DNA from: Nocardioidaceae bacterium
GTDB lineage: Bacteria; Actinomycetota; Actinomycetes; Propionibacteriales; Nocardioidaceae
Length of the DNA: 8,138 bases
Assembly (NCBI GenBank): GCA_025965395.1
Contig: JAOPXA010000037.1
Location: 1 to 8,138 of the forward strand
Direction of reading: 5' to 3'
Part shown: piece by piece, positions 1-5,888 of the stretch
Position numbering within the stretch: position 1 is the first letter of the stretch
Layout of the letters: each line of letters begins with the position of its first letter
Translations under genes and position numbers: made by a program
The notes under the pieces: generated by a model
The model's input: only the letters and a program-made list of their open reading frames with translations
Databases searched by the model: none
Told to the model about the DNA's origin: nothing

Positions 1-1
1 A

Positions 2-91
2 GTCCTGCAGTTCTGGGGCCGCAAGGTCGACGACTACGACCGATGGATCGGCGGCATGCAGCGCCTCCGCTCCTCGCTCGACAACGGCTAG
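2..91 (+). CDS. C-terminal end of an unidentified protein (partial)
   Basis: An open frame runs in from the left edge and ends at TAG 89-91. It gives 29 residues ending RLRSSLDNG. The codons have G/C third positions as in the neighbouring genes, so this is probably a real gene end rather than chance. The fragment is rich in charged and aromatic residues (FWGRKVDDYDRW) and looks like a soluble helical tail. No family can be assigned from so little sequence. It lies on the same strand as the oxidoreductase that follows, about 112 bp upstream of that gene's likely start, so the two need not be one operon. No clear terminator hairpin was seen between them. Confidence 0.55.
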   Translation, partial: VLQFWGRKVDDYDRWIGGMQRLRSSLDNG

Positions 92-203
92 CGCTGCCAG
101 TGAACGCGGTGCCAGCACTCAATCCGGCTTGCGACTTGTGGGTCGCGCGGTAGACGGCGTCGACGGAGCGCTTGGTCATGTTGCGTGTGGGTACGTCACC
201 TCC

Positions 204-1373
204 ATGGAAATCTCGTCGGCGCTGGTGATTATTGGAAGTGGGCCCGCAGGGTTGTCCGCGGCACGTGGATATCGCGATGCGGGAGGCGGCGGACGCGTCC
301 TAGTCGTCACCGCTGACGAACATGCTCCCTACGAACGGCCTCCTCTCAGCAAGGAGTTCCTCCGTGGAGAGACCTCGGCGGGAGACGTCGCGATCGAGGA
401 CGACGCCTTCTTTCGGGACGCCCAGATCGAGTTAATGCTGTCGACGACGGTGGACGCAATCGATCTTGCGGGGCGATCCGTCTCGACTCGCGACGGTGAT
501 GCCATCCTCTGGACTTCGCTCGTGCTCGCCATGGGCAACGAAGCGGTGCGACTGGACGTTCCTGGCGGTGACCACGAGCGCGTGCGCGTTCTTCGTTCGC
601 TTAGCGACGCGCAGACCCTCGTGCGCGCGGCGGAGGATGCTCGATCGGTCATCGTCATCGGTTCCGGATTCATCGGATGCGAAGCTGCCGCATCCCTTGC
701 TTCCCGGGGCCTCGTGGTGACCGTGGTGTCGCCCGAGGAATCACCGCAGATCACACGTCTCGGCGCCTTCGCGGCACGGCGGATACGCGGTTGGCTGGAG
801 GATCTTGGAGTCCGTGTCTTGGGGGGTACGAGCGTGAAAGAGATCCGTGAAGGTCGACCGGTTCATCTCGATGACGGAACGATCCTCGAGGCCGATTTGG
901 TGGTCGCTGCGGTGGGTGCCAAGCCGCGGACGGCGCTCGCTGCTGATGCAGGTCTGGTTGTTGAAGAGGATCGCGTGCGAGTCGATGCACACATGAAAAC
1001 CTCAGCGCCAGGGGTGTACGCGGCCGGTGATGTGGCATACGCCGACAACGGTGCACTCGGACATCCTTTGGTGGTCGAGCACTGGGGCGACGCGCTCGCT
1101 ATGGGCGAAGTCGCGGGTTCGATGGCTGCGGGCGTCGATGCCACGTGGGATGTGGTCCCGGGATTCTGGTCGGACATCGGGGACAAGGCACTTCAATACG
1201 CGTCGTGGGGTGAAGGTTTCGAGTTCGTGCGCGTGGTCGAGCACGACGCTACGGCCTTCACGGCCTGGTATGAGTCGGGCGGCCGATGCGTCGGCGTGCT
1301 GACGCACGATGCCGACGACGACTACGAGCGAGGGATCACACTCATCCGCGCTGCCGCCACCGATCAGCGCTGA
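204..1373 (+). CDS. FAD-dependent NAD(P)H oxidoreductase, ferredoxin/rubredoxin reductase type
   Basis: This 389-residue protein has the two-dinucleotide-domain fold of ferredoxin reductases that serve Rieske oxygenases and P450s (BphA4, AIF-like). An N-terminal FAD-binding GSGPAG lies at residues 11-16, followed by the ERPPLSKEFLRGE stretch (about 44-56) typical of this family. A second GSGFIG for NAD(P)H is at 153-158. The FAD-contacting AAGD motif is near 273-276, and a C-terminal reductase domain covers about 320-389. There is no CxxxxC redox disulfide, so it is not a thioredoxin or lipoamide reductase. It would pass electrons from NAD(P)H through FAD to a small iron-sulfur protein or rubredoxin, but none is encoded nearby, so the partner is unknown. 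The frame could open at TTG 129, but ATG 204 places the Rossmann strand at the usual N-terminus and is preferred. No good Shine-Dalgarno precedes it; TACGTC at 192-197 could be a weak -10 for a leaderless transcript. The stop lies 14 bp from the convergent tRNA-Phe. Confidence 0.9.
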   Translation: MEISSALVIIGSGPAGLSAARGYRDAGGGGRVLVVTADEHAPYERPPLSKEFLRGETSAGDVAIEDDAFFRDAQIELMLSTTVDAIDLAGRSVSTRDGDAILWTSLVLAMGNEAVRLDVPGGDHERVRVLRSLSDAQTLVRAAEDARSVIVIGSGFIGCEAAASLASRGLVVTVVSPEESPQITRLGAFAARRIRGWLEDLGVRVLGGTSVKEIREGRPVHLDDGTILEADLVVAAVGAKPRTALAADAGLVVEEDRVRVDAHMKTSAPGVYAAGDVAYADNGALGHPLVVEHWGDALAMGEVAGSMAAGVDATWDVVPGFWSDIGDKALQYASWGEGFEFVRVVEHDATAFTAWYESGGRCVGVLTHDADDDYERGITLIRAAATDQR

Positions 1374-1387
1374 GAGAAGAAAAAGAG

Positions 1388-1461
1388 TGGCCAGGGCCGG
1401 GATCGAACCGGCGACCTACCGCTTTTCAGGCGGTCGCTCGTACCAACTGAGCTACCTGGCC
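1388..1461 (-). tRNA. tRNA-Phe (anticodon GAA)
   Basis: On the minus strand this 74-nt cloverleaf folds completely. The acceptor stem is GGCCAGG/CCTGGCC, the D-stem GCTC/GAGC and the anticodon stem ACCGC/GCGGT around loop CTGAAAA. The T-stem is GCCGG/CCGGC with loop TTCGATC, and the discriminator base is A. The anticodon GAA reads Phe codons. The 3' CCA is not encoded, because CTC follows the discriminator. A T-rich run (TTTTTCTTCT) follows directly and probably ends transcription. Confidence 0.97.
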
Positions 1462-1508
1462 ACCGCCCTTGAACGTGGGGGCGAAAACGTCCCACAAGAG
1501 CGACGATC

Positions 1509-1539
1509 ACCATATCGCACCAGGTCGGCGGCTTCCCAA
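1509..1539 (-). promoter_or_regulatory. Possible promoter for tRNA-Phe
   Basis: On the minus strand, TTGGGA (1534-1539) and TATGGT (1509-1514) are separated by 19 bp, about 48 bp upstream of the mature tRNA-Phe 5' end. A separate promoter is expected because a terminator sits just upstream. The spacer is longer than the ideal 17-18 bp, so the call is tentative. Confidence 0.35.
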
Positions 1540-1553
1540 TCCGCCTCTGCCAC

Positions 1554-1597
1554 AAAGAAAAGATTCCCACCCACTGACGAGCAGCGGATGGGAATCT
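1554..1597 (-). terminator. Intrinsic terminator downstream of tRNA-Asp
   Basis: An inverted repeat AGATTCCCA/TGGGAATCT (1561-1569 and 1589-1597) extends to a 12-bp stem if read as minus-strand RNA, because one position is a U-G wobble there but a C-A mismatch in plus-strand RNA. The stem is followed on the minus strand by TTTCTTTG. It starts a few bases after the CCA end of tRNA-Asp. Strand preference, position and T-run all fit a rho-independent terminator for tRNA-Asp. Confidence 0.8.
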
Positions 1598-1602
1598 CGA
1601 GT

Positions 1603-1679
1603 TGGCGACCCCGACCGGACTTGAACCGGCGACCTCCGCCGTGACAGGGCGGCGCGCTAACCAACTGCGCTACGGGGCC
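1603..1679 (-). tRNA. tRNA-Asp (anticodon GTC), CCA encoded
   Basis: The minus strand folds as a 74-nt tRNA plus an encoded CCA (1603-1605). The acceptor stem is GGCCCCG/CGGGGTC with one G-U pair, the D-stem GCGC/GCGC and the anticodon stem CCGCC/GGCGG around loop CTGTCAC. The T-loop is TTCAAGT and the discriminator is G, as expected for Asp. Anticodon GUC has the G34 that can be exchanged for queuosine. GluQRS, encoded at 5885-6772, would act on that modified base. Confidence 0.97.
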
Positions 1680-1717
1680 AAGATATTGAATTGTAGAACT
1701 GCGCAAGCGCGACGCTC

Positions 1718-1747
1718 ATCCTAACCCAGACTGCCCGGGACTCCCAA
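1718..1747 (-). promoter_or_regulatory. Promoter for tRNA-Asp
   Basis: On the minus strand, TTGGGA (1742-1747), an 18-bp spacer and TAGGAT (1718-1723) form a good housekeeping-type promoter. The -10 fits the actinobacterial TAnnnT pattern, and the predicted start lies about 32 bp before the mature tRNA 5' end. The same TTGGGA hexamer occurs in the candidate promoter of tRNA-Phe. Confidence 0.6.
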
Positions 1748-1855
1748 AGCGGCTCCTGCCAGGTCGGCGTGTAGCGCATTTCGACGATGCCCGTCCACCG
1801 TGTCCACCACGCGAACACGTGCCTCCGCGGAGCCAATCGGCGTGACGATGGAGTC

Positions 1856-2356
1856 ATGACGACCGCACTTGCGCCTACGCAGTTGACCCTCGGACAGCTC
1901 ATCGAAGTCACGACCTCGATGGCCGACAACGTCCGTGCCGGCATGTACGAGGTACACACCGACACCGAGAACCGTTGGCATGTGCGGATTCACTGCGACG
2001 ACCAGGTCGACGTATGGCTGATCAGCTGGACCAAGGACCAAGCCACGCAACTGCACGACCACGGGGGCTCCTCGGGCGCCTTCACCGTGGTGAGCGGTCA
2101 GCTCGACGAGGTCGTCTGGTCGGGCGAGCTTGACGAGCACGCTCGCAAGCACCACGACACCGTGGTCTTCGGGCCGCACTACGTCCACGACGTCCGCAAC
2201 ACGCGGGACGAGGTCGCGGTCAGCGTGCACGCATACTCGCCTCCCTTGTCGTTGATGAACTACTACGACGTCGAGGACGGCACCCTCCTCAAGCTCGCGT
2301 CGGCGTGGACCGATGATCCTGAGGCGCCCGCCCCCGTGCTGCGAGCGGTGTCGTGA
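1856..2356 (+). CDS. Cysteine dioxygenase-type thiol dioxygenase (cupin)
   Basis: This is a 166-residue member of the type I cysteine dioxygenase family, non-heme iron cupins that add O2 to a thiol to give a sulfinate (cysteine to cysteine sulfinate). The first cupin motif is QLHDHGGSSGAF, with iron ligands H67 and H69. The third ligand is H111 in YVHDVRN. The catalytic H125-A-Y127 followed by SPP matches the His155/Tyr157 pair of mammalian enzymes. R44 aligns with the carboxylate-binding Arg60 that marks cysteine rather than 3-mercaptopropionate specificity. G74 stands where mammals have Cys93, so no Cys-Tyr cross-link can form, as in other bacterial members. ATG 1856 is chosen because homology begins soon after; upstream in-frame ATG 1787 would add 23 unlikely residues. 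GGAG at 1850-1853 is too close to be a normal ribosome site, so leaderless initiation is possible. It is the first gene of a six-gene operon and overlaps the rhodanese by 4 nt. The actual substrate is inferred. Confidence 0.92.
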   Translation: MTTALAPTQLTLGQLIEVTTSMADNVRAGMYEVHTDTENRWHVRIHCDDQVDVWLISWTKDQATQLHDHGGSSGAFTVVSGQLDEVVWSGELDEHARKHHDTVVFGPHYVHDVRNTRDEVAVSVHAYSPPLSLMNYYDVEDGTLLKLASAWTDDPEAPAPVLRAVS

Positions 2357-2805
2357 CGTTTTCGAGGCCGACCTTTGCGAGCGTTGATGAGCTTCTCGCG
2401 CACGCGCGCGCGGGCATCGAACGTCTCACGCCTGCGCAGGCGCGTGAGCGGGCGGCCACGGGCTCGCTGATCGTCGACATTCGACCCGCGTGGCAACGTG
2501 AGGTCGATGGCGAGATTCCGGGCTCGCTGATCATCGAGCGCAACCACCTCGAGTGGCGCCTTCATCCCGGCTCTGGGGCGAGCATCCCTCAAGCAGCCGA
2601 TGGCCAGCAATGGATCATCGTCTGCACCGAGGGCTACACGTCTTCCCTGGCCGCCGCCTCGCTCGTCAGCCTTGGGCTGCCTGCCGCAGACATCGTGGGA
2701 GGTGTGTATGCGTGGCGGGACGCCGGGTTTGCGATTGCCGATGGTGCCAGTCCAGTGTTGACTGTGGGTGACTCGCCGCCCACGACGACCAGGGACCCCG
2801 CATGA
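2353..2805 (+). CDS. Single-domain rhodanese-like sulfurtransferase
   Basis: This 150-residue protein has one rhodanese domain: LIVDIRP (39-45), the GEIPGSLIIERNHLEWRL segment (53-70) and the active-site loop with C91 (VCTEGYTSS), followed by VSLGLPAADIVGGVYAWRDAG near the C-terminal end. The Cys is present, so it should be able to carry a persulfide and move sulfane sulfur to an acceptor such as a thiol or cyanide. The N-terminal 25 residues and the Pro/Thr-rich C-terminal 15 are outside the domain. There is no signal peptide, so it is cytoplasmic. It starts at GTG 2353, whose TG is part of the dioxygenase's TGA, so translation is probably coupled. Rhodaneses are commonly neighbours of thiol dioxygenases, and a shared role in sulfur amino acid or persulfide oxidation is likely but not shown here. 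Confidence 0.9.
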   Translation: MTFSRPTFASVDELLAHARAGIERLTPAQARERAATGSLIVDIRPAWQREVDGEIPGSLIIERNHLEWRLHPGSGASIPQAADGQQWIIVCTEGYTSSLAAASLVSLGLPAADIVGGVYAWRDAGFAIADGASPVLTVGDSPPTTTRDPA

Positions 2806-3614
2806 TCGAATTCACGTCAGTGAGCAAGACGTTCCCTGATGGCACGCAGGCCGTGGAGGACTTCAGCCTTGTACTCCCGTCGCGCACGACCACGGTCTTC
2901 GTCGGCTCCTCGGGATGCGGCAAGACGACGCTCCTGCGCATGGTCAACCGGATGGTCGAGCCCACGAGCGGCTCGATCGCGATCGACGACGCCGACATCG
3001 CCTCACGCAATCCCGTCGAGCTTCGGCGCAGCATCGGGTATGTGATGCAGCACGCCGGTCTCCTGCCCCACCGCAAGGTCATCGACAACGTCGCCACCGT
3101 GCTTCTGCTCAACGGGGTGCCGAAAAAAGAAGCGCACCGGCGCTCCGCGGAGATGATGGAGATCGTCGGCCTCGATCCTTCGCTCGCTGGTCGCTACCCG
3201 AGCCAGCTGTCAGGCGGTCAGCAGCAGCGCGTGGGCGTCGCCCGCGGCCTCGTGACCGACCCCAACATCCTGCTGATGGACGAGCCGTTCGGCGCGGTCG
3301 ACCCGATCGTGCGCGCAGAGCTTCAGCAAGAGCTTCTCCGCCTGCAGCGAGACCTCGACAAGACGATCGTGTTCGTCACCCACGACATCGACGAGGCGTT
3401 CTTGCTGGGTGACCAGGTGGTGATCCTGCAAAAGGGCGGACGCATCGCCCAGGTGGGTTCGCCCGCGGACATTCTCGCCAAGCCGGCCAACGACTTCGTA
3501 CGCAATTTTGTGGGGCTCGATCGTGGCAAGCGCACCCTGCGCATCCAGCAGCACGAAGGGCGATCGATCGTCGTCGACGAGACCGGGAAGGCCACGGGAG
3601 TACTCGCCGAATGA
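2802..3614 (+). CDS. ABC transporter ATPase, quaternary amine/osmoprotectant uptake family
   Basis: This 270-residue nucleotide-binding subunit of an importer has Walker A GSSGCGKTT (35-43), Q-loop Q83, signature LSGGQ (136-140), Walker B ILLMDE (156-161), D-loop GAVDP and switch H194. The sequence around MVNRMVEPTSG and the THDIDEAFLLGDQ stretch are typical of the ProV/OpuCA/OpuBA group that energises uptake of glycine betaine, choline and related compounds. Family members of the osmotically gated type are about 380-400 residues with a C-terminal CBS pair. Here only about 40 residues follow the ATPase core, so the CBS module is absent. ATG 2802 overlaps the rhodanese TGA (ATGA), with AGGGA six bases upstream as a ribosome site. 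The permeases and binding protein follow directly. Substrate is not determined by this subunit. Confidence 0.93.
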   Translation: MIEFTSVSKTFPDGTQAVEDFSLVLPSRTTTVFVGSSGCGKTTLLRMVNRMVEPTSGSIAIDDADIASRNPVELRRSIGYVMQHAGLLPHRKVIDNVATVLLLNGVPKKEAHRRSAEMMEIVGLDPSLAGRYPSQLSGGQQQRVGVARGLVTDPNILLMDEPFGAVDPIVRAELQQELLRLQRDLDKTIVFVTHDIDEAFLLGDQVVILQKGGRIAQVGSPADILAKPANDFVRNFVGLDRGKRTLRIQQHEGRSIVVDETGKATGVLAE

Positions 3615-4267
3615 CCTGGTTCCTCGACAATTTCGCTTATGTGTGGGAGTTGACCGTCAAGCACCTCGTGCTGAGCGTCATACCGCTCGTCGTGGGGTTC
3701 GTCGTCGCCCTGCCAATCGGTTGGTTCGCCAGCCGTCACCGGCGCCTGAGGGGGTCCGTCCTGTCGGTGGGCAGCCTGATCTACACGATTCCCTCGCTGC
3801 CGTTGTTCCTCGTCTTGCCTTCGATCATGGGCACGAAGATCCTCGATCCCCTCAACGTCATCGTCGCGCTGAGCCTCTATGCCGCGGCCGTCATGGTGCG
3901 CTCGGCATCCGACGCATTCGACTCGGTGCCGGCCGAGGTGCTCGACGCGTCGAAGGCCACTGGCTTCTCCGAGGCTCGCAGCTTCTTCAGGGTGCAGCTT
4001 CCACTGGCCGGGCCGGTTCTCCTCGCCGGTCTTCGAGTGGTTTCTGTCAGCACGGTGAGCCTGGTGAGTATCGGCGCACTCGTGGGCGTGAGCAGCCTCG
4101 GATCACTGTTCACCGACGGCTCCCGGCGTGACTTCGGCACGGAGATCATCATCGGCATCATCGGCGTGGTGCTGATCGCCCTGGTCCTCGACACGCTGCT
4201 GGTCCTTGCGGCGCGTCTCCTCATGCCGTGGCGCTCCGTAGTCCGTTCGAGTGGACGCAGCGTATGA
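3611..4267 (+). CDS. ABC transporter permease, quaternary amine/osmoprotectant uptake family (first)
   Basis: This 218-residue inner-membrane protein has about five or six hydrophobic segments (roughly 18-40, 49-72, 80-98, 134-160 and 178-205). The EAA-type cytoplasmic loop, which docks to the ATPase, is at about 109-135 (EVLDASKATGFSEARSFF then LPLAGP). Length and the IYTIPSLPLF motif match the OpuCB/OpuCD and ProW-like permeases. ATG 3611 overlaps the TGA of the ATPase gene (ATGA), and GGGAG ten bases upstream may act as the ribosome site. It would pair with the second permease to form the channel for the bound solute. Confidence 0.92.
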   Translation: MTWFLDNFAYVWELTVKHLVLSVIPLVVGFVVALPIGWFASRHRRLRGSVLSVGSLIYTIPSLPLFLVLPSIMGTKILDPLNVIVALSLYAAAVMVRSASDAFDSVPAEVLDASKATGFSEARSFFRVQLPLAGPVLLAGLRVVSVSTVSLVSIGALVGVSSLGSLFTDGSRRDFGTEIIIGIIGVVLIALVLDTLLVLAARLLMPWRSVVRSSGRSV

Positions 4268-4944
4268 GCGTCGCGTCCGAGACAGTCGACTGGCTGACCG
4301 ACTCGGCCAACTGGAGCGGTGATGAGGGGATCCCGCACCGCCTGCTCGAGCACGTCTACTACACGGGTCTCGCGGTCGGGATCGCCGCGCTCGTCGCCGT
4401 GCCGCTCGGCCTGTGGATCGGTCATACCGGTCGGTTCCGCAATGTCGCCATCTTGGTGACCGGTTCGATGCGCGCCCTGCCCACACTCGGTGTGCTGAGC
4501 TTGGTGGCGATCTACAGCGGCATCGGCCTCACGGCTCCCCTCGTGGCCCTCATCGTCCTCGCGATACCTCCGCTTCTTGCAGGCGCATACTCCGGCATCG
4601 AGTCGGTCGACCCTCGGACCGTCGACGCCGCTCGGGCGATGGGAATGACTGAGTGGCAGGTGCTGTTGAGGGTGGAAGTGCCGTTGGCCCTCCCGCTGCT
4701 CGTTGGCGGCGTTCGGTCAGCGGTTCTGCAAGTCGTGGCCACGGCCACCGTGGCGGCGTACATCAGCCTCGGCGGTCTCGGCAGATACCTCATCGACGGG
4801 CTCGCGATTCGCGACTACCCGCAGATGCTCGGGGGATCGGTCCTTGTGATCGGTCTCGCACTTGTCTTGGACGGTGTCTTTGCATCGATCCAGCACCTGG
4901 CGTTGGGTGAGCGGTCGAGAGTCGAGGCCGCGCGACGCACATGA
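4264..4944 (+). CDS. ABC transporter permease, quaternary amine/osmoprotectant uptake family (second)
   Basis: This 226-residue paralogue of the preceding permease has hydrophobic segments at roughly 32-52, 62-85, 88-107, 140-165 and 190-210. Its EAA-type loop is at 118-144 (TVDAARAMGMTEWQVLLR then VPLALP), followed by the family-typical AAYISLGGLGRYLIDG. The frame is open from ATG 4228, but ATG 4264 is preferred because it makes an ATGA overlap with the first permease's stop, like the other junctions in this operon, and avoids a long overlap. Two different permeases plus one ATPase and one binding protein is the usual OpuB/OpuC-type make-up. The order here (ATPase, permease, permease, binding protein) differs from the B. 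subtilis opuC order, where the binding protein lies between the permeases. Confidence 0.92.
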   Translation: MSVASETVDWLTDSANWSGDEGIPHRLLEHVYYTGLAVGIAALVAVPLGLWIGHTGRFRNVAILVTGSMRALPTLGVLSLVAIYSGIGLTAPLVALIVLAIPPLLAGAYSGIESVDPRTVDAARAMGMTEWQVLLRVEVPLALPLLVGGVRSAVLQVVATATVAAYISLGGLGRYLIDGLAIRDYPQMLGGSVLVIGLALVLDGVFASIQHLALGERSRVEAARRT

Positions 4945-4962
4945 ACCGTCAATCAACTATCA

Positions 4963-4968
4963 GAGAGA
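4963..4968 (+). promoter_or_regulatory. Ribosome binding site deciding the binding-protein start
   Basis: GAGAGA lies nine bases before ATG 4977, whereas the overlapping ATG 4941 has no such purine run. Together with the clean lipoprotein signal that begins at 4977, this favours the downstream start. Confidence 0.45.
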
Positions 4969-4976
4969 ACCAGAGA

Positions 4977-5888
4977 ATGAAGCTCACCAAAGTCAGTGCA
5001 GTAGTGGCTGCGATTGCTATCGGTTTCGGCTTGACGGCATGCGGCGGCGATCCCACCAAAGACGATTCAGCACCCTCGGCGTCCGACACCCTCACCATTG
5101 GAGCCGTTGGCTCGGGCGAGGCTCAGATCGTGGCCGAGATCTACAAGCAGGCCCTGGAGGCCCAGGGCGTCAAGATCAAGACGAAGTACGGCATAGAGAC
5201 CCGCGAAGCTGCGGTTCCTGCGTTGCAAGACGGCTCGATCGATCTGCTTCCCGACTACAGCGGCAACCTTCTGACGTTTGTCGACAAGGCAGCCACGGCG
5301 ACGAGCCCGGCCGATGTCGAGGCCGCGTTGCCGGCAGCACTTCCCAAGGGCCTCGAGGTCTTCAAGGCGTCGCCAGCTGAGGACAAGGACTCGCTCAACG
5401 TCACCAAGGCGTTCTCCGACAAGAACGGTGTGACGTCGATCGCCGACTTGGCCAAGGTCAAGGGCTTCGCGCTCGGCGCCAACCCAGAGTTCAAGGAGCG
5501 CGCCTACGGCATCCCCGGACTCGAGAAGGTCTACGGCATCACCGGCATCAAGTTCGTGCCCATCAGCGACTTCGGTGGTCCGAAGACGTTGAAGGCGCTG
5601 CTCGACGACGACATCCAAGTGGCGGACATCTACACGACAACCCCGTCGATCACCGAGAACAACCTGGTGACGCTTGCCGATCCTCAGAACTTGATCGCCG
5701 CGCAGAACCTCATTCCGCTCATCCGCACGGCCAAGGCGACCACCGCGATCGAGGACACCCTCAACAAGATCTCGGCCGCGTTGACCACTGCTGACCTGGT
5801 GGACATGAACGGCAAGAACAACGGCGCCGACAAGGTGGCACCGGACGTCCTCGCCAAGGAGTGGCTCACCGCCAAGAACCTCCTCTAG
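4977..5888 (+). CDS. Substrate-binding lipoprotein of a quaternary amine/osmoprotectant-type ABC importer
   Basis: This 303-residue protein begins with a lipoprotein signal: MKLTK, a hydrophobic stretch and the lipobox LTAC, with C22 as the lipidated residue. The mature part is a type II periplasmic-binding fold of the OpuAC/ProX-OpuCC group. Its LTIGAVGSGEAQIVAEIYKQ start, the LLPDYSGNLLTF motif (91-102), the PGL..VYG segment (about 180-187) and DIYTTTPSI (217-225) correspond to landmark regions of betaine binders. Candidate cage aromatics are Y71, Y94, Y177, Y186 and Y219. The usual SKNFTEQ-type loop after the first strand is replaced by GSGEAQ, so the ligand may differ from glycine betaine. 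An in-frame ATG at 4941 overlaps the permease stop but would put 12 polar residues before the signal, so 4977 is preferred. It is the last gene of the operon, and its stop lies in the CTAG shared with gluQ. Confidence 0.9.
   Translation: MKLTKVSAVVAAIAIGFGLTACGGDPTKDDSAPSASDTLTIGAVGSGEAQIVAEIYKQALEAQGVKIKTKYGIETREAAVPALQDGSIDLLPDYSGNLLTFVDKAATATSPADVEAALPAALPKGLEVFKASPAEDKDSLNVTKAFSDKNGVTSIADLAKVKGFALGANPEFKERAYGIPGLEKVYGITGIKFVPISDFGGPKTLKALLDDDIQVADIYTTTPSITENNLVTLADPQNLIAAQNLIPLIRTAKATTAIEDTLNKISAALTTADLVDMNGKNNGADKVAPDVLAKEWLTAKNLL

Noticed and set aside
129..156. TTGCGA ... TAGACG as a promoter for the oxidoreductase
   Set aside because: The spacer is 16 bp, but TAGACG lacks the conserved final T of the -10, and the site would leave a long untranslated leader with no ribosome site.
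129..203. N-terminal extension of the ferredoxin-reductase-like protein from TTG 129
   Set aside because: The extra 25 residues precede the Rossmann strand without any family resemblance or signal peptide; ATG 204 gives the normal N-terminus.
1364..1373. Palindrome TCAGCGCTGA at the stop of the oxidoreductase, considered as a terminator
   Set aside because: It is only ten bases with no loop and no T-run on the plus strand, too small to end transcription by itself.
1787..1855. Extended dioxygenase start at ATG 1787
   Set aside because: It adds 23 residues rich in His, Arg and Asn with no family match and overlaps the likely regulatory region.
3508..4131. Long plus-strand open frame of 207 codons
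   Set aside because: It lies in another frame across the ATPase and first permease genes, is Arg/Pro-rich as expected of a high-GC shadow frame, and has no recognisable domain.
3877..4425. 182-codon minus-strand open frame
   Set aside because: It crosses the two permease genes in antisense, is low-complexity Arg/Thr-rich and has no supported start.
5067..5618. 183-codon minus-strand open frame inside the binding-protein gene
   Set aside because: It is antisense to a well-supported gene and has the Leu/Arg/Gly/Val-rich make-up of a shadow frame.
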